Assembly (NCBI GenBank): GCA_036004405.1
Contig: DASYRM010000001.1
Location: 12,010-76,009, forward strand
Direction of reading: 5' to 3'
From: DASYRM01 sp036004405
GTDB lineage: Bacteria > Acidobacteriota > Vicinamibacteria > Vicinamibacterales > UBA2999
Length of the DNA stretch: 64,000 bases
Shown: piece after piece, positions 18,655 through 34,576 of the stretch
Numbering within the stretch: the stretch's first letter is position 1
Layout: each line of letters starts with the position of its first letter
Notes under the pieces: generated by a model
Databases searched by the model: none
Seen by the model: the letters and a program-made list of their open reading frames with translations, nothing else
What the model was told of the DNA's origin: nothing
Translations under genes and position numbers: made by a program

Positions 18655-19407
18655 ATGGCGACCGCGGCTCGATCGGCGCGGATGGATCGAGTGCTCCGCC
18701 CGGTCCACCACTGGGTGTGGAGCGACGCGGGCCGGCGCGTCCGCAAACTGCTCGCGTTTGCCGAAGTGGAGACCGACGGCGGACGCGACATCCTGCGCGC
18801 CGCGGAAGTGACGCCGGATCCGCTCCTGCGCCGGCTGTATCTCGCGCACGCGATCGACGAACTGCATCACGGCGTGCTCTTCCGCGAACGCGGCGCCGAG
18901 CTGCTCCGCGCGCGAGCCAACGGCGCCAGTGCGCTCTTCAACGGGAACCCTCTGCCCGGCGGCCACGGGCTCGACGACGTCAGCATCGAGGGCGAGGCCG
19001 ACGCGCGCCTGCTCGCCTTCCTCCACGTGGCGGAAAAGGCGGCGGCCGGCCGCTTTCTCATCTATCGCGATCTGGTGGCCGACGATCCGGCGACGCGCGC
19101 GATCTTCGACGAGATCCTGCGCGACGAGGTCTTCCACATGAACTACACGTACACCCAGCTCGCGCGGATCTCGCCGCGCTCCTACCGCCGGCAGGTGTGG
19201 CTGGCGCGCGCCTCGCGCCTATGGAAACGGGTTCTGCGCCTGGCCGCGGCGCTCGGCGCGCTCATGGGCACCGCCTTCCTGACGCTCCTCTATTTCGTGC
19301 TGCTGCCGCCGTTCGCCTGGTTCGCGCGCCGCGCCGTGCGGCGCGAGCCCGAGGGCTGGGCTCCGGTTTCCGCCCGTGCCGACGCGCCGCCCACGAGCCA
19401 GTACTGA
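18655..19407 (+). CDS. Ferritin-like diiron protein with C-terminal membrane helix
   Basis: Protein of 250 residues. A four-helix ferritin/rubrerythrin-like domain (about 20-165) carries metal-ligand motifs: Glu in FAEVETDGG, ELHHG (Glu plus His), Glu in HVAEKAAAG and EVFHMNYT. One strong hydrophobic helix lies near 192-222. It could be a di-iron oxidase or hydroxylase tethered to the inner membrane. It ends 1 bp before the carbamoyltransferase gene, so the two are surely in one operon. It probably takes part in the same biosynthetic step, though the substrate is unknown. Confidence 0.8.
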   Translation: MATAARSARMDRVLRPVHHWVWSDAGRRVRKLLAFAEVETDGGRDILRAAEVTPDPLLRRLYLAHAIDELHHGVLFRERGAELLRARANGASALFNGNPLPGGHGLDDVSIEGEADARLLAFLHVAEKAAAGRFLIYRDLVADDPATRAIFDEILRDEVFHMNYTYTQLARISPRSYRRQVWLARASRLWKRVLRLAAALGALMGTAFLTLLYFVLLPPFAWFARRAVRREPEGWAPVSARADAPPTSQY

Positions 19408-19408
19408 G

Positions 19409-21181
19409 ATGAAGATTCTGGGTATCTCGGCGCACTATCACGACTCGGCCGCCGCCCTCGTCGTGGACGGGGTGCCTGCGGCGGCGGTGCAGCAGGAGCG
19501 GCTGTCGCGGCACAAGCACGACGCCGGGTTTCCGCTCGAAGCGATCGACTGGTGCCTCGAGCACGCCGGCCTGACGCCGGCCGACCTCGACGCGGTGGTG
19601 TTCTACGAGCGCAGCATGCTGAAGCTCGAACGCATCCTGATGTGCTCGCTGCGGGCGTTTCCCCGCTCGTGGCGTTCGTTCCCGCAGGCGATTCGAAACA
19701 CGCTGGGCGAAAAGGTGTGGGTCCGCGGCATCATCGCGTCGTATCTCGGCGTGCCGCGCCGCAACATCTTCTTCACCGGCCACCACGCCTCGCATGCGGC
19801 CGCCGCGTTTCTCACCGCACCCACGCGGCGCGCGGCGATCCTGACCGCCGACGGGGTGGGCGAGTGGGCCACGCTCACGGTCGGCCACGGCGAGCGCACG
19901 GCCGGCGGCGCCACGTCGCTGTCGCTGACGCGCGAGATCCGCTTTCCGCATTCGCTCGGGATGCTCTACTCGACGTTCACGGCGTACCTCGGCTTCCCGG
20001 TGAACGACGGCGAGTACAAGGTGATGGGTCTGGCCGCGTACGGGCGGCCGACGCAGTGCGACGCCGTCCGGAAAGTGATCCGGCGCACGGCCGACGGCGG
20101 GTTTGCGCTCGTGCCCGAGTACTTCGAGTACCAGACGAGCGCGAGCCGCTCGTTCTCGCCGGTGTTCGTCGAGCTCTTCGGCCCGCCACGCCATCCTTAC
20201 GATCCGATCGATCTGGAGAGCGCCGACGGGCGCAGATTTGCCGACTGTGCGGCCAGCGTGCAGGCGGTTCTCGAGGACACGCTGCTGGACATCGCGCGCA
20301 CCCTGCGGCGCGACACCGGCCTGCCGGACCTGTGCTTCGGCGGCGGCGTGGCGCTCAACGGCGTCGCCAACGCACGGCTCCTGGCGGAATCCGGCTTCGA
20401 GCGCCTGTTCGTGCCGCCGGCGCCCGGCGACGCGGGCTGCGCGCTGGGCGCGGCGCTCTACGCCGATCGCGTGTACTTCAAGAATCCCGACCGGGACGTA
20501 CCCGATCACCCGTTCATGGGCCCGGGCGTCGACGCCGACGAGCTCGCCCGCGTCGCGCGCGACGACGGACAGCGCGTCGAAGCGCTGGAGGAGCCGGCGC
20601 TGCTGGAGCGCGTGGCGGATGATCTCGCCGCCGGCCGCATCGTCGGGTGGATGGACGGTGCCACCGAATTCGGTCCGCGCGCGCTCGGGCACCGCAGCAT
20701 CCTGGCGGCGCCGCACGCCGCCGAGATGCGCGATCGACTCAATCGCGACATCAAGTCGCGCGAGGAGTTCCGCCCGTTCGCACCGGTCGTGCGGGTGGAG
20801 GACGCCGAGCGTTACTTCGAGCTCCCGGCCGGCGGGTTGCGGCTCGCCCGGTTCATGTCGGGTGTCTTTCCGGTGCGCGCCGAGTGGCGCTCACGGCTGG
20901 CCGCGGTGACCCACGTGGACGGCACCGCGCGCGTGCAGGCGCTCGATCGTGACATGGCCCCGCGGCTGTACGCGCTGCTCGGCGCCTACGGCCGGCGGAC
21001 GGGGATTCCGGTGCTGCTCAACACGTCGTTCAACGTCGCCGGCGAACCGATCGTCAACCGCGCGATCGAGGGGTACTCCACCTATCGGCGTTGTGGCATC
21101 GACGCGCTGGTCGCGGGCGCGACGCTGGTGACGAAGCCCGCGGTGGCGCGCCCCAGATCGATGAAGGAGGCCTACACGTGA
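19409..21181 (+). CDS. Carbamoyltransferase, NodU/TobZ family
   Basis: O-carbamoyltransferase of 590 residues that uses carbamoyl phosphate and ATP to carbamoylate a hydroxyl, as in TobZ and NodU. The N-terminal ASKHA/Kae1-like half has SAHYHDSAAALV at the start and the metal motif HHASHAAAAF near 120. The C-terminal YrdC-like half has GWMDGATEFGPRALGHRSI. Length and motif order are full. The TGA stop overlaps the GTG start of the next gene. With the neighbouring DUF5989 peptide, ferritin-like protein, methyltransferase and SGNH protein it suggests decoration of a secreted glycan or small metabolite. Confidence 0.92.
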   Translation: MKILGISAHYHDSAAALVVDGVPAAAVQQERLSRHKHDAGFPLEAIDWCLEHAGLTPADLDAVVFYERSMLKLERILMCSLRAFPRSWRSFPQAIRNTLGEKVWVRGIIASYLGVPRRNIFFTGHHASHAAAAFLTAPTRRAAILTADGVGEWATLTVGHGERTAGGATSLSLTREIRFPHSLGMLYSTFTAYLGFPVNDGEYKVMGLAAYGRPTQCDAVRKVIRRTADGGFALVPEYFEYQTSASRSFSPVFVELFGPPRHPYDPIDLESADGRRFADCAASVQAVLEDTLLDIARTLRRDTGLPDLCFGGGVALNGVANARLLAESGFERLFVPPAPGDAGCALGAALYADRVYFKNPDRDVPDHPFMGPGVDADELARVARDDGQRVEALEEPALLERVADDLAAGRIVGWMDGATEFGPRALGHRSILAAPHAAEMRDRLNRDIKSREEFRPFAPVVRVEDAERYFELPAGGLRLARFMSGVFPVRAEWRSRLAAVTHVDGTARVQALDRDMAPRLYALLGAYGRRTGIPVLLNTSFNVAGEPIVNRAIEGYSTYRRCGIDALVAGATLVTKPAVARPRSMKEAYT

Positions 21182-21390
21182 TCAGGAAACGCAGCGGAAT
21201 GCATCGCCGTCTGATCATGCTCGGCACGGCGGGCGGGTCCATCGCCGACCTCGTGCGCGGCCTGTGGCGCGACGAATCCGGCAAGCGATGGCTGATCCCG
21301 CTGGCCGTGTTCCTGTGCATTATCGGGATGGTGCTCATCCTCGCCACCACGGTGGAGGCGCTGGCGCCGTTCATCTACGCCATCTTCTAG
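21178..21390 (+). CDS. DUF5989-family small membrane protein
   Basis: Peptide of 70 residues with one membrane helix (about 38-60) and the DUF5989 ending ALAPFIYAIF. The GTG start at 21178 overlaps the carbamoyltransferase stop as GTGA, and AAGGAGG lies about 8 bases upstream. DUF5989 peptides are typically encoded directly after NodU/TobZ-type carbamoyltransferases, so it may anchor or present that enzyme at the membrane. No biochemical role is known. Confidence 0.85.
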   Translation: MIRKRSGMHRRLIMLGTAGGSIADLVRGLWRDESGKRWLIPLAVFLCIIGMVLILATTVEALAPFIYAIF

Positions 21391-21402
21391 ACGCCGCTCT
21401 CC

Positions 21403-22233
21403 ATGGACGCCCGAACGGCGGCCGTTCGCCGCTTCTACGACGCGGCGCCGTTCCCCGGGTATCCGCCTCGCGACAGCCTGCAGGCGCTGCGCGCGCGGGC
21501 CAGCCGGAATCCGTTCGTCCGCCTGCTCGACGAGGCCATCGCCGGCGACGCGCGCGTGATCGAGGTCGGCTGCGGCACCGGTCAGATGTGCCTCTACCTC
21601 GCGCGTGCCGATCGGGTCGTCGTCGGGATGGATCTGTCGCGCGCCGCGTTGCGCCTTGGCGCCGGGGCGGCTCTCCGTTTCGGTCTCGAGCGCGTCCGGT
21701 TCGTCGAGTCCGATCTCGGCGACCCGGGTGTGCGGGCCGGCTCGTTCGACGTCGTCTATTCCTCCGGCGTCCTGCACCACACGCCGGACCCGCGGGCGTC
21801 GTTCGCGCGGCTGGCGAGGCTGGCGCGTCCCGGCGGCGCCATCGTGCTGGGCGTCTACAACACGTTCGCGCGGCTGCCCACGCGGCTCCGCCGCACGGCC
21901 GCTCGTCTCACGGGATTCCGGCTGGTGCCGTTCGATCCGGTGCTGCGCGACCGCGCCGCCGAGCCGGCGCGGCGTGAGGCGTGGCTGCGCGACCAGTACC
22001 AGCATCCCGAAGAGCACAGGCACACGCTGGCCGAAGTGCAGTCGTGGTTCGCGGAGAACGGCGTCGAGTACCTGCGCGCCTATCCCAGCGCCGTGCTCGA
22101 CGACGAGCCCGACCGGCTGTTCTCGCCGGCGCCCGACAACTGGCGTGTGGAAGGCTGGCTGGCGCAGCTCGGGTGGATGCGCACACTCGGCCGCGAAGGC
22201 GGCCTCTTCTTCACGATCGGACAGAAGAGATAG
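21403..22233 (+). CDS. SAM-dependent class I methyltransferase
   Basis: Rossmann-fold methyltransferase of 276 residues. Motif I is VIEVGCGTGQMC near 48-59, the acidic end of beta 2 is GMDLS, and motif IV/post-IV is FDVVYSSGVLHHTPD near 115-129. The N terminus (FYDAAPFPGYPP) matches a subgroup often found in secondary-metabolite and glycan loci. It follows the DUF5989 gene by 12 bp and probably belongs to the carbamoyltransferase operon. The acceptor is unknown. Confidence 0.87.
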   Translation: MDARTAAVRRFYDAAPFPGYPPRDSLQALRARASRNPFVRLLDEAIAGDARVIEVGCGTGQMCLYLARADRVVVGMDLSRAALRLGAGAALRFGLERVRFVESDLGDPGVRAGSFDVVYSSGVLHHTPDPRASFARLARLARPGGAIVLGVYNTFARLPTRLRRTAARLTGFRLVPFDPVLRDRAAEPARREAWLRDQYQHPEEHRHTLAEVQSWFAENGVEYLRAYPSAVLDDEPDRLFSPAPDNWRVEGWLAQLGWMRTLGREGGLFFTIGQKR

Positions 22234-22248
22234 TCCTCCAGCTGGCTT

Positions 22249-22284
22249 TAGCCACGGAGCGTCTCCATGGGCAACGCGTGGCTA
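22249..22284. terminator. Hairpin after the carbamoyltransferase operon
   Basis: Arms TAGCCACG and CGTGGCTA (8 bp, perfect) flank a 20-base loop. The site is 15 bases past the methyltransferase stop. No T-run follows, so it is a possible stem-loop or intergenic repeat rather than a proven intrinsic terminator. Confidence 0.35.
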
Positions 22285-22331
22285 CGGTCGCGTGACTCAT
22301 CTACCCTCGCCCCATGAATGGAGGCTCGACC

Positions 22332-22772
22332 ATGACGCAGAAGTCGATCAAGCAGGACCTGCTCGCGCTCGAAACGCGCTACTGGGAAGCGATCAAGAAC
22401 AAGGACGTGGACGCGGCGATGCAGCTGAGCGACGAGCCGTGTCTCGTCACCGGCCCGAGCGGCGTTGGCCGCATCGATCGCGAGACGATGTCACAGATGC
22501 TGCGCAACGCCCCGTACACACTCGAGACCTTCAGCATCGCCGACGGCGCCCAGGTGCGTCAGCTCGCGGACGATGTCGCGGTGCTCGCCTACGACGTCCA
22601 CGAGACGCTGAAGGTAGACGGCAAGACCATGTCGCTCGACGCGTCGGATTCCTCCACGTGGATACGGCGCAACGGCCGGTGGCTCTGCGCGATGCACAGC
22701 GAGTCGCTCCGCGGCGATCCGCTGGGCCGCGATCGGGTCAGGCACACAGAGCGACAGGCCCGGAACGCTTAG
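22332..22772 (+). CDS. NTF2-like (SnoaL/DUF4440) protein
   Basis: Small alpha+beta-barrel protein of 146 residues. A helical N terminus (LLALETRYWEAIKNKDVDAAM) is followed by strands ending in STWIRRNGRWLCAMHSES, typical of DUF4440-like NTF2-fold proteins. These are single-domain ligand-binding or uncharacterised proteins. GGAGG sits 8 bases before the ATG at 22332, which favours it over an in-frame ATG at 22314. The stop overlaps the convergent TIGR03435 gene by 4 bases. Confidence 0.8.
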   Translation: MTQKSIKQDLLALETRYWEAIKNKDVDAAMQLSDEPCLVTGPSGVGRIDRETMSQMLRNAPYTLETFSIADGAQVRQLADDVAVLAYDVHETLKVDGKTMSLDASDSSTWIRRNGRWLCAMHSESLRGDPLGRDRVRHTERQARNA

Positions 22773-23470
22773 TCCGGCGTTGGCGTCTGCTCGCTGCTAT
22801 CGACCACGACGACGTCGACCGTCGTCGTGATCGGTTCCAGCCGGAGACCGAGCTGTTCTCGCACGGCTGTGAAGAAAGAGACGCCCGGTTCGTCGGCCGC
22901 CGCCGCGGCCGGAGCGGCCAGCGTGGCGGTCCATTCGAGCCGGATGTCGTAGACGCCCTTCAGTGCGGTTTCATCGACGACTGGAGCCAGGACCATTTGT
23001 GAGAGCAGCGGCGGCAGGTCGGCAATCGAGCGGCCGTTGCCGGCAATCAGTCCCGGCCGGCCTGTGAGAAACGTCCGCGGCCCCGCCGATTCACGCAGCC
23101 GGTGTCCGCCGGCGGGAACGCGAAGCGCATAGCCGCGACCCTCGCGCTTCTCCTGGTGCGCGACCAGTTTGAATCGCTCGACGAGCAGGTTGCGAAGAAG
23201 CGCCGGAAGTTGCCGGCGCGTATATCCATCCGGCGGCTTGGCGCTGATATCGAAGGTCCGGCGGTCGAGCCACCCCGGACCGGCCACGTTCGAGGCGATG
23301 ACGTCGTAGGCGATCGCGATCACCGCCCGCAATGGGAGGTTGATGATCCGGACGAACCCCTGGCTCTCCTCGATTCCGGCCTGCGTGCTGGCGGTGTCGA
23401 CGTGAAGCTTGACCGACGCCACCTCGAAACGCGTCTGCTCCAGCGTCTGCGCGAGCGCGCATGCGGCCAA
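22769..23470 (-). CDS. TIGR03435-family soil Acidobacteria protein, 5' end eroded
   Basis: Protein of 233 residues with the family opening RFEVASVKLH, the central AVIAIAYDV and WLDRRTFDISAKPPDGYT, and a final VDVVVVDSSEQTPTPD. TIGR03435 proteins are exported, of unknown function, and heavily expanded in soil Acidobacteria. The reading lacks a normal start. Upstream codons read like the end of a signal peptide (LWALAACALAQT), but the frame closes at a TGA before any ATG; only a TTG at 23470 is available. An AGCCCAAAGGCT repeat lies exactly at this boundary and may have replaced the original 5' end. Confidence 0.75.
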   Translation of the reverse strand: MAACALAQTLEQTRFEVASVKLHVDTASTQAGIEESQGFVRIINLPLRAVIAIAYDVIASNVAGPGWLDRRTFDISAKPPDGYTRRQLPALLRNLLVERFKLVAHQEKREGRGYALRVPAGGHRLRESAGPRTFLTGRPGLIAGNGRSIADLPPLLSQMVLAPVVDETALKGVYDIRLEWTATLAAPAAAAADEPGVSFFTAVREQLGLRLEPITTTVDVVVVDSSEQTPTPD

Positions 23471-23490
23471 AGCCCAAAGGCTAGAGCCTG
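23468..23490. repeat. AGCCCAA-type short repeat at gene boundary
   Basis: The sequence CAAAGCCCAAAGGCTAGAGC lies between the stop of the VOC gene and the truncated start of the TIGR03435 gene. It resembles the AGCCCAG tandem array at 17478-17515 and the GGCCCAA run at 36920-36937. Confidence 0.45.
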
Positions 23491-23497
23491 CACCTCT

Positions 23498-23953
23498 TCA
23501 GACCCCCGTGATCTGCACCACCGCGCCGTCGGGGTCCTTCACGTGGAAGCCGAACTGGATGTTGTCGGCCGGCGTCAGCCCAAAGCCCTTGAGGTCCGCC
23601 GTCGCCGCATCGCGGTTGAAGCCCTCGACGCCGATGGCGAAGTGGTCGATGACGCCGGGCGGCGGCTCGATGCGCAGCGAGACGAGAACCTTGCCGCCGG
23701 TTCCAAGGCGCGCAATCTTGTTCGCCTTGTCCTCGTTTACCAGCGTCAGGCCGAACACGCGGCCGTAGAAGTCGACCGACCGCGCCATGTCGGTGACGAG
23801 CACCGACACGTGGTTGATGCTGGCGCCCTTGAGGGTGGCCGCCGTGGCGGGCGCGCCGGCGCCGGCGAGAAGGGCGAGCGCACCGATCAGCTCGCGGCGG
23901 GTGAGCGCGCCGCGCTCGAAGCGGGTGAGCAGGTCGGAGATGACGGGTTCCAC
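23498..23953 (-). CDS. Tat-exported VOC/glyoxalase-fold protein
   Basis: Protein of 151 residues. A twin-arginine-like leader (LTRRELIGALALLAGAGAPATA, about 17-38) is followed by one VOC module: INHVSVLVTDMARSVDFYGRVFGL, then DHFAIGVEGF and a closing DPDGAVVQITG. His in NHVSV and His in DHFAIG are candidate metal ligands. Export through Tat suggests a cofactor-bound or folded protein acting in the periplasm. Substrate unknown. Confidence 0.83.
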   Translation of the reverse strand: MEPVISDLLTRFERGALTRRELIGALALLAGAGAPATAATLKGASINHVSVLVTDMARSVDFYGRVFGLTLVNEDKANKIARLGTGGKVLVSLRIEPPPGVIDHFAIGVEGFNRDAATADLKGFGLTPADNIQFGFHVKDPDGAVVQITGV

Positions 23954-24022
23954 GGAACCTCCTTGCGTGCCAGGTGGTGAGGCCGTAGTCTACGCCGGTC
24001 CCGAACCGGGCCGGAGGATGCA

Positions 24023-25025
24023 ATGACGGCACGCATGAAACGGCAGTGGGCTGCGGCCGCGGTGGTGGCCGCCGTGTATGCGGGGCAGGGGGTCTACACC
24101 CAGAAGGCGCCCGCCGCGCCAGAGCCGGTGACGGCCGCGCAATACGAGCGCTGGAAGACCGAGCTCTCCAACTGGGGGCGGTGGGGGAAGGACGATCAGA
24201 TCGGAACTCTCAATCTGATCACGCCGGCGAAGCGCCGCGAGGCGGCGGCGCTGGTGCGCGACGGCGTGTCGGTGTCGCTGGCCGGCGACGCGGACACCGA
24301 GAAGGCCGTGGACAACCCGTCGCCATACGAATTCACGATGCTCGGGCTCGGCACCGACCGGATCGGCGTTGCGTATCACGGCATCGCGCACACGCATCTC
24401 GACGCGTGGAACCACATCAGCGCCAACGGCGTGTTCTACAACGGCTACAAGCCGGACCCCGACGCGGTGGCCAAGACCGGCCACCAGCGCAACTCGATCA
24501 TCAACGTCAAGAACGGCATCTTCACGCGCGGTGTCCTCATCGACATTCCGCGCCTGAAGGGGGTGCCGTACCTGGAGCCGGGCACGCCGATTTTCGTCGC
24601 GGATCTCGAAGCCTGGGAAAAGCAGAGCGGCGTGCGCGTGTCGGCCGGCGATGCGACTGTTCGTGCGCACCGGCGTGTGGGCGCGCCGCAAGGCGATGGG
24701 ACCGTGGCTGCGCGGGCGCGCCGAGGGCGGCCGGTCCGCCGGTCTCGACCCGTCGGTGATTCCGTGGCTTCGCGCGCGCGACGTGGCGGTGATGGGCAGC
24801 GACCACCCGCAGTACGTGGCGCCGGGGCCGAACGGGCTGCCGGCGGGCGCGATCCACGATTTCGCGCTGATCTACCTGGGCCTCCCGCTGTTCGACAACT
24901 GCGATCTGGAGGCGCTGGCGGGCGCCGCCGCGGCGCGCAAGCGATGGACCTTCCTTCTCACGGCGGCGCCGCTCCCGATCCGCGGCGGCACCGGTTCGCC
25001 GCTCAATCCGGTGGCAACTTTTTAA
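24023..25025 (+). pseudogene. Exported cyclase-family (kynurenine formamidase-like) gene with frameshift
   Basis: Two overlapping readings together make one cyclase-family protein. The first (24023 to about 24655) has a leader peptide, then WGRWGKDDQIGTLNLI, YHGIAHTHLDAWNH with the family's metal-binding His/Asp cluster, and RVSAGDA. The rest continues one frame over as LFVRTGVWARRKAMGPW to 25025 (SPLNPVATF). Removing one A at about 24656 (GCGACTG to GCGCTG) restores GDALFVRTG. Cyclase-family enzymes hydrolyse amides such as N-formylkynurenine. This copy is either inactivated or carries a sequencing or assembly error. Confidence 0.85.
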
Positions 25026-25195
25026 TCGGCTCCAATGCACGAAACCGACCTTTGGTAGCTGCTCGGGGTTGAGCTTAAGTCGTTGGGTTCAAAAGGCTGA
25101 GCTAGCTCTAGGTTACACGCCCCTGCACGGCGTTTTGGGCGTAGGATCGGCGGACGTGTCGGCGACGTCCAGTCGCCTCCCCCGACTCTGTTCAG

Positions 25196-32350
<7,155 letters not shown>

Positions 32351-32355
32351 CGCCC

Positions 32356-34461
32356 GTGGAACGCAAACCGCCAAACGCCGTCGTCGGTTCCTTCGATGCC
32401 TCGCTGACGTCCGCGCCCGCCGCGGACCGAAGCGGGCTGCCCGCCGTCGTGGCCGACGGCCGCGTGAACATCCTGATCGTGGACGACGAGCCCGCCAACC
32501 TGAAGGTGCTCGAGGCGATCCTCGACGATCCCGGCTATCGCCTGGTGCGCGCGAGCAGCGCGAACGAGGCGCTGCTGGCGCTCGTGGCCGAAGACTTCGG
32601 ACTGCTGATTCTCGACATCCGCATGCCCGACATGAGCGGGTTCGAGCTGGCGCAGCTGATCAAGCAGCGCAAGAAGTCGGCGTCGGTGCCGATCATCTTC
32701 CTCACCGCGTTCTACAACGAGGACCAGGACGTGCTGGCCGGCTACGGCACCGGCGCCGTGGACTACCTGCACAAGCCGATCAACGCCGCCGTCCTGAAAT
32801 CGAAGGTGGCGGTGTTCGTGGAGCTGCACCGCAAGAGCCGCGAGCTCGTGATGGCCAACCGCGCGCTGCTGCTGGAAGTGACCGAGCGGCGGCGGGCCGA
32901 GGAACAGCTCCGCGAGCTGAACGAGTCGCTCGACCGGCGGGTCACCGAACGCTCCGAGGCGCTGCGGGAGAGCGAGCAGCGCTTCCGCACGATGGCGGAT
33001 CAGACGCCGGTGATGATGTGGGTGACGAACCCCACCGGTGCGGTGGACTTCGTCAACAAGGAATACTGCACATTCTTCGGCGTCTCCCACGAGGAGGCGA
33101 TGCATAGCAGCTGGCGGCTGCCGGTCCACGACGACGACGGCGCCTACCTGCGGGCGCTGCTCGAAGCGCTGCGCACCCGCCGGCCCTTCCAGGCCGACGC
33201 CCGCATGCGCCGCTCGGACGGCGAGTGGCGCTGGATGACGTCGCACGGCGCCCCGCGCACCTCGCCCGCGGGCGAGTTCCTCGGCATGATCGTGACCAGC
33301 CAGGACGTCAGCGACCAGCGGCACGCGTCCACCATGCAGCAGCAGATCGCGCGGGCGAAGGACGAGTTCATCGCCGTGCTCGCCCACGAGCTGCGCAGCC
33401 CGCTGGCGCCCATCCGCACCTCGGTGGGGATCATCCGCGCGCATGCGTCGCATCCGCTGGTCACGCGGTGCGGCGAAATCATCGAGCGCCAGACGGCGCA
33501 CATGGCGCGCCTCCTCGACGACCTGCTGGACACCTCGCGGCTGTCGCGCAACACGCTCACGCTCCAGCGCGCGCGGCTCCGGCTTGGCGACGTGCTCCAG
33601 GCGGCCGTGGAGATTGCCAGCCCGCTCATCGAGCAGCAGCGCCTGGAGCTGGTGATGGACGGCGTCGACGAGCCGGTGTGGCTCGACGCCGATCATGCGC
33701 GGCTGACCCAGGTGTTCGGCAACCTGCTCAACAACGCCGCGAAGTACAGCAAGCCGGGAGGACGCGTCGATCTGATGGTGCGGCCGGCGCCGGGGTGGGT
33801 GGTGGTGAGCGTGCGCGACGCCGGCATCGGCATCGCGCACGACATGCTCGAGCGCGTGTTCGAGCCGTTCACGCAGGCCACGATGGCGCGTGACCACGCG
33901 CCGGGCGGTGTGGGCATCGGTCTGTCGCTGGCGCACCGGCTGGTCGAGATGCACGGCGGCACGGTGCAGGCCCTGAGCGACGGCCCGGGATTCGGCAGCG
34001 AATTCGTGGTTCGCCTGCCGGCGTGCCGCGACGAGGTGGTGTTTCCCGTCCGCACCGACGAACCCTCGCCGGCCGACGTCACGCCGATGGCGCGGCGCGT
34101 GCTGGTGGCCGACGACAACGTGGACTCGGCGGACATGGAGGCGGCGCTGCTGTCCGCGGTCGGCTGCGACGTGCGCACGGTGTACGACGGCGAGTCCACG
34201 CTGCGCGAGGCCGAGCGCTTCCGCCCCGACGTCGTGCTGCTCGACATCGGCATGCCCGATATCGACGGGCACGAGGTGTGCGCGCGCATCCGCAGTCAGT
34301 CGTGGGGCGGCAACATCGTGCTCATCGCGGTCAGCGGCTGGGGGCAGGAAGGCGACCGTCGCCGCAGCGCCCGCGCCGGCTTCAACATGCACCTGGTGAA
34401 GCCGGTCGATCCCGATGCGCTGCTGCGGATCGTCCGCGACGCCATCTCCCAGAGCGCCTGA
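32356..34461 (+). CDS. Hybrid histidine kinase: receiver-PAS-kinase-receiver
   Basis: Cytoplasmic protein of 701 residues. An N-terminal receiver (about 36-155; LILDIRMPDMSG, Lys in LHKPI) and a coiled coil (about 155-210) precede a PAS/PAC domain (about 210-325, ending VTSQDVSDQR). The HisKA His is in LAHELRSPLAP near 345. The ATPase domain (NLLNNAAKYS, DAGIGIAH, GVGIGLSLA) is followed by a C-terminal receiver (LLDIGMPDIDGHE). The GTG at 32356 lies 5 bp after the stop of the giant HAMP kinase, so both are co-transcribed. The two probably form one phosphorelay, with the N-terminal receiver as a possible input from the upstream kinase. Confidence 0.92.
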   Translation: MERKPPNAVVGSFDASLTSAPAADRSGLPAVVADGRVNILIVDDEPANLKVLEAILDDPGYRLVRASSANEALLALVAEDFGLLILDIRMPDMSGFELAQLIKQRKKSASVPIIFLTAFYNEDQDVLAGYGTGAVDYLHKPINAAVLKSKVAVFVELHRKSRELVMANRALLLEVTERRRAEEQLRELNESLDRRVTERSEALRESEQRFRTMADQTPVMMWVTNPTGAVDFVNKEYCTFFGVSHEEAMHSSWRLPVHDDDGAYLRALLEALRTRRPFQADARMRRSDGEWRWMTSHGAPRTSPAGEFLGMIVTSQDVSDQRHASTMQQQIARAKDEFIAVLAHELRSPLAPIRTSVGIIRAHASHPLVTRCGEIIERQTAHMARLLDDLLDTSRLSRNTLTLQRARLRLGDVLQAAVEIASPLIEQQRLELVMDGVDEPVWLDADHARLTQVFGNLLNNAAKYSKPGGRVDLMVRPAPGWVVVSVRDAGIGIAHDMLERVFEPFTQATMARDHAPGGVGIGLSLAHRLVEMHGGTVQALSDGPGFGSEFVVRLPACRDEVVFPVRTDEPSPADVTPMARRVLVADDNVDSADMEAALLSAVGCDVRTVYDGESTLREAERFRPDVVLLDIGMPDIDGHEVCARIRSQSWGGNIVLIAVSGWGQEGDRRRSARAGFNMHLVKPVDPDALLRIVRDAISQSA

Positions 34462-34471
34462 GCTCCTTCTT

Positions 34472-34497
34472 GTAGGGGCCGCCTTCAGGCGGCCCAT
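34472..34497. repeat. GTAG palindromic repeat, copy D
   Basis: GTAG-GGGCCGCCT-TC-AGGCGGCCC, in the opposite orientation to copies B and C, 11 bp after the stop of the hybrid kinase gene. Confidence 0.75.
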
Positions 34498-34576
34498 CCT
34501 TTATCCGGAACGGAACCTGCACACCTCCTGAGAGACGAGGCTCACAGCCTCATCGATAAGAACTCAGGAGGACTGC

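Noticed and set aside
25099..25108. GAGCTAGCTC palindrome upstream of the HAMP kinase
   Set aside because: Only 10 bp and no other support as an operator; noted as possible but too weak to annotate.
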